From Gammaproteobacteria bacterium (lineage in GTDB: Bacteria > Pseudomonadota > Gammaproteobacteria > Pseudomonadales > Azotimanducaceae), in the NCBI GenBank assembly GCA_027295975.1, contig JAPUJX010000453.1:1-10923 (forward strand): DNA of 10,923 nt, read 5' to 3'. Shown here piece by piece: positions 6,548 to 10,923 of the stretch. Made by a program: the position numbers and the translations under genes. Each line of letters starts with the position of its first letter. Positions within the stretch are counted from its first letter, which is position 1. The notes under the pieces are model-generated. The model made no database searches. It saw only the letters and a list, made by a program, of their open reading frames with translations, and was not told the origin of the DNA.

Positions 6548-8297
6548 CGGGATCGAGCAGCAGACGGCCCAGGCAGCACGATCGATCGCCGTGGGTAATC
6601 TCGAAGTGGACCTTGTGTGTCTGCCTGTCGATACGCAACGTCAGCCTGATGATGTTGCCCGGTATGATGGGGCTGTGAAACTTGACGGCTTCCATGTTTC
6701 CAGGCAGATCGGTCAGGCCAAATGCTTTTATTGCCGCCTCGGCAACCCAGGAGATCTGGGCAACGCCCGGGACAATGGGATTGTCCGGGAAATGACCATT
6801 CAACACTCCCAGATTCACGGTAATTTCTGTTTCTCCCACCCAGTGGTTCGTATCCGCGCTGACAACGCGCCAGGAGGGCCCCGGTCGAGGCTTGGAAAAG
6901 GCGGCGCCCAGGGCATCATGCTCGATTTTCCCCTGAGCGTTGACGGGCAGCCTCTTGAGAAGACGCCACCGTTTGGGCACGGTGACCCGGTCAACGTGGC
7001 CCGCCAGGTGGTTTCTGATTTCCCTGACGAAATGATCTTTTCCGATCTCACGGACGCGGTTCCATCCCGAACCGGCGGGGACCAGAACCGCTCCCAACAT
7101 GCCGGTATCGAGTTCCAGAACTTTTGCCTCATCGATCTCGGCGCGCTCCTCGAGCAATCGTTCCAACTCGGTGAGGCTGACCCGTTTGTCCGCCACTTTC
7201 ACGATGCGGTCTTTCCGGCCCAGCAGGGCAAATCCCCCGTTGCGGTCGAACCTCACCTTGTCTTCGGTTCTGAACCATGTCCCGTCCGGCAGGTGCGGCG
7301 CCCGCGCTGACAGGACTTCGTCGGCTTGATCCGCTTCGTCTACTTCGTCTACTTCGTGCGCTTCGATAGCAACAGCAACTTCCACGCCAGGGAGAGGGCG
7401 CCATGGGCTATCGGCCGGACCGGCCGTTATGCGCGAGGCCAGAGCGCCGGTTTCTGTGCTTCCGTAGATTTCCACAAGGGAAATTCCGGGGTGCCGATTG
7501 AAGTGGACGGCGGTGGCCGTGTCGAGTTTACCGCCGGAGGAGAAAACCACCGGACCGTTCGCGGCCAACTGAGACAAGTCGATCAGCTCTCGCGCCCGGG
7601 ACAGGAACGCGGGGCTCGAAATCAACACGATGTGTTGGTGATGTCTCGCCGATTGTGACACCTCTCCGGGGAATCTGATCTGGGTATCGGAAAATGCCCT
7701 GCCGGTGAGCAACGGCCACATGACCCGGAAGGTGAATCCGAAAAGATGCTGGTGGCTGGTGGTCCCGTGGAATACCCGTTCACCGCTGAGCAACCGACCA
7801 AACGCCTGTTCGAGCATATCGACTTCCGAAACTATCTGTGCGGGCGTTTTGAGAACCTGAGTCGGTTGACCCGAGGAGCCGGACGTCATTAATCCGACGG
7901 CCTGCCGCCATGGGCTCGTCAGGGGAGGAAACGACCCGCATTCCTCGAGCAGGGCGTCCGCGTCGGGTAGTCTTATTGCCATCTTCTCATCAACCGGCAC
8001 GTCCAGGAGCAGCCCATCGAATTTCCGGGCAATCCTTGTGATGAAATCGGGTTGCGCGTGAGGCAGAAGGACGGCGCTCCTGTCCATGGACTGCAGCGCG
8101 ATCAGCGTCGCTACCTGCACAAAGGGCGAGTCAACGTGAACACCCCAGTTTCGGCCACCATGACCTTCGAGAATTCGTCTGATCGCAGCGGCAGTACGGT
8201 GGAGTTGCTCGGCGCTCAACGGTTTGTCACCGCGAAAGGAGATCACCGATTGTGAGATTCGCTGGTCAATCGACCTGGGTCGAGGCCCCTCAGTCAT
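6540..8297 (-). CDS. Aryl/acyl-AMP ligase fused to FabZ/ApeI-like dehydratase (ApeH-ApeI-like)
   Basis: This 585-residue two-domain protein starts with an ANL adenylation domain (about 1-470). It shows P-loop LMTSGSSGQPTQ (136-147), YGSTETGAL (279-287), WFRTED (341-346), hinge GRKDRIVKVADKRVSLTELE (360-379), and catalytic Lys457 in NAQGKI. The C-terminal part (about 480-585) is a hot-dog domain with GHFPDNPIVPGVAQ (501-514), His502 matching the FabZ catalytic His. The acid residue expected in FabZ four positions after PGV is Ser516 here. ATG at 8295-8297 overlaps the previous stop by 8 nt and has GAGG 6 nt upstream (8304-8307), so a longer reading frame to 8378 is not needed. The ligase should activate the aryl starter and load an ACP; the second domain should dehydrate 3-hydroxyacyl-ACP. 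In E. coli and Xenorhabdus these are separate proteins, as I recall. An acidic repeat lies at 313-328. Confidence 0.93.
   Translation of the reverse strand: MTEGPRPRSIDQRISQSVISFRGDKPLSAEQLHRTAAAIRRILEGHGGRNWGVHVDSPFVQVATLIALQSMDRSAVLLPHAQPDFITRIARKFDGLLLDVPVDEKMAIRLPDADALLEECGSFPPLTSPWRQAVGLMTSGSSGQPTQVLKTPAQIVSEVDMLEQAFGRLLSGERVFHGTTSHQHLFGFTFRVMWPLLTGRAFSDTQIRFPGEVSQSARHHQHIVLISSPAFLSRARELIDLSQLAANGPVVFSSGGKLDTATAVHFNRHPGISLVEIYGSTETGALASRITAGPADSPWRPLPGVEVAVAIEAHEVDEVDEADQADEVLSARAPHLPDGTWFRTEDKVRFDRNGGFALLGRKDRIVKVADKRVSLTELERLLEERAEIDEAKVLELDTGMLGAVLVPAGSGWNRVREIGKDHFVREIRNHLAGHVDRVTVPKRWRLLKRLPVNAQGKIEHDALGAAFSKPRPGPSWRVVSADTNHWVGETEITVNLGVLNGHFPDNPIVPGVAQISWVAEAAIKAFGLTDLPGNMEAVKFHSPIIPGNIIRLTLRIDRQTHKVHFEITHGDRSCCLGRLLLDPDG
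7314..7361 (-). repeat. Short imperfect tandem repeat encoding an acidic Glu/Val/Asp tract
   Basis: Imperfect 9-nt units (core CTTCGTCTA on the plus strand, two adjacent exact copies plus degenerate neighbours) encode AHEVDEVDEADQADEV at residues 313-328 of the ligase. The tract lies after the YGSTETG motif and before the WFRTED motif, in what should be a surface loop. Reading frame is preserved because units are multiples of three. Confidence 0.65.
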
Positions 8298-8859
8298 CGG
8301 CCGCCTCAATGGTGTTCCTGACCCTCTGGCGAATGAAATATTCCACCGAAAACAACAGGCCCATGGCGAGATAGGCAATCAGGCCGTTGTACAAGGTCCA
8401 AACCTCGAGGCTGGACCAGAAGGCGGTGTAGAGCGCAAGCGTGCCGTTGATCAGGAAGAAAAAGCACCAGGTGAGGGTGACCCGGGCAGTATAAACAACC
8501 GCCTGGGGGGAAAGATTCGGTTCTGAAATACGGGCGATGCGTTCCACCACGCTTGGCGGGAAGATCAGTGACCAGCCGAAATAGCCGAGCATTGCGAGGT
8601 TCACGAACACGGGATACAGCCTGGCGGTTGCCGCGCTCTCGCTCCAGATAATTGCGGCGCCGATGGCAATCAGCAGGGCGCCAAGTTTGTCGAAACGAAT
8701 ATGTGGCGGTTTTCGAATAGACAGGGTGAGGAAAATTCTGAAACCTCCGATAACCAGGGAGACGTATCCGAGATGGGCCACGCTGAAATATTTCAGGGTC
8801 ACGAAAACGGCCATGGGGTAAATCACGGTGATGAGAAGCGTCGCGACTCGATCGAGCAC
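8290..8859 (-). CDS. Polytopic membrane protein, COG4648 family (ApeG-like)
   Basis: This 189-residue integral inner-membrane protein has about six hydrophobic segments (roughly 7-25, 29-46, 58-74, 80-101, 123-146 and 153-174), with Arg/Lys-rich links such as SIRKPPHIRFDK and RQRVRN. No enzymatic motif is visible. The start is GTG at 8857-8859, nine bases after the ACP stop. Length, topology and position between the ACP pair and the ligase match the COG4648 membrane proteins found in APE clusters, whose molecular role is unknown to me. It may recruit the soluble synthase to the membrane or take part in transfer of the product; this is speculation. Family call is by context and overall pattern. 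Confidence 0.85.
   Translation of the reverse strand: MLDRVATLLITVIYPMAVFVTLKYFSVAHLGYVSLVIGGFRIFLTLSIRKPPHIRFDKLGALLIAIGAAIIWSESAATARLYPVFVNLAMLGYFGWSLIFPPSVVERIARISEPNLSPQAVVYTARVTLTWCFFFLINGTLALYTAFWSSLEVWTLYNGLIAYLAMGLLFSVEYFIRQRVRNTIEAADD
8304..8307 (-). promoter_or_regulatory. Ribosome binding site of the ligase-dehydratase gene
   Basis: GAGG on the minus strand, 6 nt before the ATG at 8297, lies inside the end of the ApeG-like gene and selects this start over an upstream in-frame ATG at 8378. Confidence 0.6.
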
Positions 8860-8868
8860 CCGTTGGGC

Positions 8869-9129
8869 CTACTGGGTTAGAAGTCCTTGTATTGCTGAAA
8901 CGACATCATCAACCGTTCGGATTTCCTTGAAGTCTTCCGGGTCGACCTTTTTGCCGGTCAGTTCTTTCAAGCGAACGATCAGATCCACCGCATCGATGCT
9001 ATCGATGTCGAGATCATCGTAGAGGTTCGCTTCGCCTGTGACATCCACGGCTTCAACCTCGAACATCTCCACGAGTATTTCGACGAGTTCGGCTTCAATT
9101 TCTTCGCGTGTAGACAGACCTGTCCTCAT
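8869..9129 (-). CDS. Acyl carrier protein, second of a pair (ApeF-like)
   Basis: This 86-residue acidic ACP has the phosphopantetheine site DIDSIDAVDL with Ser44. Helix I (about 9-23, EEIEAELVEILVEMF) and helices II-III follow the normal ACP pattern, ending in TVDDVVSAIQGLL. It is a standalone carrier for starter or growing polyene chains after 4'-phosphopantetheinylation. ATG at 9127-9129 overlaps the TGA of the first ACP by 4 nt, which should give near-equal translation. The two ACPs differ clearly in sequence, so they are not a recent duplication; in studied APE systems the two carriers have distinct jobs (initiation versus elongation). Which is which cannot be fixed here. Confidence 0.95.
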   Translation of the reverse strand: MRTGLSTREEIEAELVEILVEMFEVEAVDVTGEANLYDDLDIDSIDAVDLIVRLKELTGKKVDPEDFKEIRTVDDVVSAIQGLLTQ

Positions 9130-9383
9130 GTTCGATTAGCCTCAACGAATTTCGCCAGCGCTCGCGCGCTCTGAAAGTGTTCGGGCAGGGACTCATCCTC
9201 TTCGTCGATTTCTATGCCATATGTTTTCTGCAGGGCGATTCCAAGCTCGAGCGCGTCGATGGAGTCCAGACCGAGGCCTTCGTCGAACAACGCTTCCTCA
9301 TCACCAATATTGGACGGATCGATGTCTTCGAGTTCCAGAGTATTCACGATCAATATTTTGATGTCAGTCAGGAGATTTTCCAT
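9126..9383 (-). CDS. Acyl carrier protein, first of a pair (ApeE-like)
   Basis: This 85-residue acidic ACP has phosphopantetheine attachment site GLDSIDALELG with Ser41. The chosen start is ATG at 9381-9383, preceded by AAGGA at 9389-9393 with 5 nt spacing, and fits the normal ACP length. An in-frame ATG at 9485 would add 34 basic residues that read as a shadow of the acyltransferase gene. It overlaps the end of the acyltransferase gene by 20 nt and the second ACP by 4 nt. Highly acidic helix II/III (DEEDESLPEHF) is normal for partner docking. It is a likely carrier for the aryl starter or the extending chain. Confidence 0.95.
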   Translation of the reverse strand: MENLLTDIKILIVNTLELEDIDPSNIGDEEALFDEGLGLDSIDALELGIALQKTYGIEIDEEDESLPEHFQSARALAKFVEANRT

Positions 9384-10158
9384 TTTGGTCCTTGTTTCGA
9401 AGTCTTTCTGCAAACAGGGCTTGGAGTCGCGCCGTGCAAATTTTGGTGTTGTGCCGCTCCGACCCGCTCTCGGGCATGATTTCATGACGCGGCAGCGGCC
9501 TGCCTATGTCCATCCGGTATTGTATTTTGTTCTCCTGGACTTTGAACCATGGTTCGCCTTTCGCGAGGGTTGGCGGAGATATCCGGAGATATACCGGAAC
9601 GAGATCGCCGGTCGACTTGAAAAACACGATGGCTGCACCGCGCCTGAATGACAGGCGTTTACCCGGTACCGTCCTTGTACCTTCAGGGAACATGACAACG
9701 TTACCTCCTTCCCGGAGGATTTTGACACATCGCTCGATCATCTGCTCTGGGTCGACGCTCGACACGTATCCCGTCGAACGGACGATAAGGCTGGTAAAAA
9801 AGTTGCGGCGAACCCCTTCCTTCACGACACAGTACGCGTCCGGTATCTGTGCGACGATGAAGATCACGTCAATGAGGGATGGATGATTCGCCACGATCAG
9901 CTGGCCCGGACAAAAATTACCCTTGCCGCTGATCTGATAGCTGAGAACACCGGCAGCCCTCACGAAGGTGATGAACAGACGGAAGCTTGCGTGGACGGCC
10001 TTCCGGCAAGCCCGCTGGGCATTCGCCCGGCCCGAAATGAACAGATGAATGACGGGAAACCACACAAGGCCCAGAATCAGCGCGCCCACGCCAAAACACA
10101 CAAAACTCAAAAAAGTGAAGGTAGTACGCCAGGCGATGTCGAACTTATGCTCTATCAA
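9364..10158 (-). CDS. PlsC-type 1-acylglycerol-phosphate acyltransferase (ApeD-like)
   Basis: This membrane-bound acyltransferase has about 264 residues from TTG at 10156-10158. An N-terminal hydrophobic segment (about 12-42) is followed by the PlsC motif NHPSLID (catalytic HX4D, His92 and Asp97) and acceptor-binding MFPEGTR (156-162). The start is uncertain. TTG at 10158 overlaps the chain-length-factor stop by 14 nt and places the WRTTF-TM segment close to the N-terminus, as expected for APE homologues, but its GGAG is only 2 nt away. ATG at 10257 would add 33 residues that mostly translate the upstream gene out of frame. The enzyme may acylate the polyene or an anchor lipid using an ACP-bound donor; this is inferred. 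It is distinct from the HtrB-type acyltransferase at 4828-5802. Confidence 0.9.
   Translation of the reverse strand: MIEHKFDIAWRTTFTFLSFVCFGVGALILGLVWFPVIHLFISGRANAQRACRKAVHASFRLFITFVRAAGVLSYQISGKGNFCPGQLIVANHPSLIDVIFIVAQIPDAYCVVKEGVRRNFFTSLIVRSTGYVSSVDPEQMIERCVKILREGGNVVMFPEGTRTVPGKRLSFRRGAAIVFFKSTGDLVPVYLRISPPTLAKGEPWFKVQENKIQYRMDIGRPLPRHEIMPESGSERHNTKICTARLQALFAERLRNKDQNGKSPD
9389..9393 (-). promoter_or_regulatory. Ribosome binding site of the first ACP gene
   Basis: AAGGA on the minus strand, 5 nt before ATG 9383, is the strongest Shine-Dalgarno-like site in the window. It sits inside the acyltransferase coding end and supports high ACP translation and the short ACP start. Confidence 0.72.
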
Positions 10159-10864
10159 CGCTCCATTTCCAGACCAATCGTCCGTCGTTCGAAGAACAGT
10201 TGCCTTGCCCTGCCTCCAGAATCGCCATGATCCGGTATCCGCTAAGCGGTATTCCATCGGGCCCGCGTTTCGTGGTTTCCGCTTTCGTCCATGACAGACG
10301 GAGCCGCCGCTCCCCCGCACCGAGCCTGAGGCCCATGGCGTAAGCGTGTTTCGTGGTGCCGACGAACCGACCGTATGTGGACGGCAGGGGTTCGTCCACG
10401 TAAACAAACACAATGTCTTCGCTGCCAGCCAATTCGGTGAACTGCATGGCTGCTTCGAGGAAACCCGTTTCCACGGTCGCGGACCCGCCAGCCAGCGTCG
10501 TAGAGGGTGCCGGATTGTGTGTGGCGATACCGACGACCCCCCCTGGTGCATTGTGAACCGATACACTGAATGCGGCCGGGGACGCAGGCTCGCCAGTCGC
10601 AAGGTCCTTCAGGATGCCGTAAGTGCGGACGTACTCGCCGTAACGCGAGGCGAAAACGGTTCGACAGGGCGCGAGTTCCGGGTTGCAGCGGTGATAGGCC
10701 GAAAGCGCCAGGCGGGTGGTCATGCTCAATCGTCGGCGATAGCGTCGTTCCAGGAAGGAAAGATCGATGTCGGATTCCGTCAATAGACAATAGCGACCGA
10801 TAGAACCGCCGATTGCCGCGATGTTCTCGTTTGAATCAGCAACTGACGCAACACCGCTCGCCAC
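10145..10864 (-). CDS. Ketosynthase-like chain-length factor without active-site Cys (ApeC-like)
   Basis: This 239-residue protein is shorter than a full ketosynthase (about 400) and resembles the N-terminal half only (Ketoacyl-synt_2 type). PAAFSVSVHNAPGGVVGI (96-113) is the family hallmark. The stretch PSTTLAGGSATVETGFLEA (120-138) is where a KS would have its nucleophilic Cys; here no Cys is present. In studied APE systems this protein pairs with the active KS and affects chain length or KS stability. The start is GTG at 10862-10864; an in-frame TGA at 10883-10885 prevents a longer version beyond six codons. It lies at the front of the visible operon, immediately before the PlsC-like gene. 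Partner would be the KS at 1-785 (inference). Confidence 0.9.
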   Translation of the reverse strand: MASGVASVADSNENIAAIGGSIGRYCLLTESDIDLSFLERRYRRRLSMTTRLALSAYHRCNPELAPCRTVFASRYGEYVRTYGILKDLATGEPASPAAFSVSVHNAPGGVVGIATHNPAPSTTLAGGSATVETGFLEAAMQFTELAGSEDIVFVYVDEPLPSTYGRFVGTTKHAYAMGLRLGAGERRLRLSWTKAETTKRGPDGIPLSGYRIMAILEAGQGNCSSNDGRLVWKWSVDRA

Positions 10865-10882
10865 TTTCGTCTCTACCTGCTC

Positions 10883-10923
10883 TCAATATGAAACAGACTT
10901 CTCATGCGGCACCGTACCTTCGC
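10883..10923 (-). other. Possible C-terminal end of an upstream gene (truncated by window edge)
   Basis: The minus strand at the right edge reads EGTVPHEKSVSY then TGA (10883-10885). A second frame stays open to TAG at 10873-10875 (AKVRCRMRSLFHIESR). One of them is probably the 3' end of the preceding operon gene, which in known clusters can be a methyltransferase. The piece is too short to identify. Confidence 0.3.

Larger units (their letters stand above)
1..10864 (-). other. Aryl polyene-type biosynthesis, anchoring and export operon
   Basis: Thirteen consecutive same-strand genes, joined by overlaps of 4, 4, 8, 20, 8, 8, 4, 20 and about 14 nt and gaps of 1, 31 and 9 nt, form one transcription unit. 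Gene order chain-length factor, acyltransferase, ACP, ACP, membrane protein, ligase, dehydratase, glycosyltransferase/acyltransferase, thioesterase, LolA, exporter, lipoprotein, KS matches the E. coli/Xenorhabdus apeC-to-apeO order as I recall it. No internal promoter or terminator was seen. Confidence 0.88.

Noticed and set aside
6534..7310. Plus-strand open frame of 258 codons opposite the ligase-dehydratase
   Set aside because: Antisense shadow; the minus strand has intact ANL and hot-dog motifs across the same bases.
8869..9383. Recent ACP duplication
   Set aside because: Both are ACPs with DSID sites, but sequences outside the site differ strongly, as expected for two old functionally distinct carriers.

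Overview
The window holds the central part of a type II polyketide/fatty-acid-like gene cluster of the aryl polyene (APE)/xanthomonadin class. These clusters make membrane-bound, carotenoid-like aryl polyene carboxylic acids. Every supported gene lies on the minus strand, so transcription runs from right to left. Thirteen genes follow each other with short overlaps (4-20 nt) or very small gaps (1, 9 and 31 nt), which indicates a single polycistronic operon that continues past both window edges. No promoter, terminator, RNA gene, mobile element or CRISPR array was seen. The fairly high GC content, the dominance of GTG/TTG starts, and the LolA-like, outer-membrane lipoprotein and RND/MMPL genes point to a Gram-negative bacterium, probably a proteobacterium. 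The species is not identifiable from sequence alone.

Layout in transcription order (right to left): a ketosynthase-like chain-length factor without an active-site Cys (ApeC-like, 10864-10145); a PlsC-type membrane acyltransferase (ApeD-like, ~10158-9364); two consecutive acyl carrier proteins (ApeE/ApeF-like, 9383-9126 and 9129-8869); a COG4648-type polytopic membrane protein (ApeG-like, 8859-8290); an adenylating aryl/acyl ligase fused to a C-terminal FabZ/ApeI-like hot-dog dehydratase (8297-6540); a family 2 glycosyltransferase (6547-5783); an HtrB/LpxL-type acyltransferase (5802-4828); a 4HBT-type thioesterase (4796-4383); a LolA-like periplasmic carrier (4390-3800); an MMPL/RND exporter (3803-1377); a DUF3261-like lipoprotein (1375-782); and the first 261 codons of an active ketosynthase with Cys161 (785 to beyond base 1).

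Proposed joint function, inferred from these families: the ligase loads an aryl starter (4-hydroxybenzoate-like or cinnamate-like) onto one of the ACPs. The ketosynthase, with its chain-length factor and the dehydratase, extends it; the ketoreductase and the remaining KS/DH genes would lie beyond the left edge. The thioesterase, the two acyltransferases and the glycosyltransferase handle release and attachment to a lipid or sugar-lipid anchor. The exporter, LolA-like carrier and lipoprotein move the product to the outer membrane.

The system is not new as a class. The less usual points are the single-chain ligase-dehydratase fusion, a Ser in place of the expected acidic residue in its hot-dog active site, separate glycosyltransferase and acyltransferase genes, an acidic repeat inside the ligase, and the predominance of non-ATG, translationally coupled starts.
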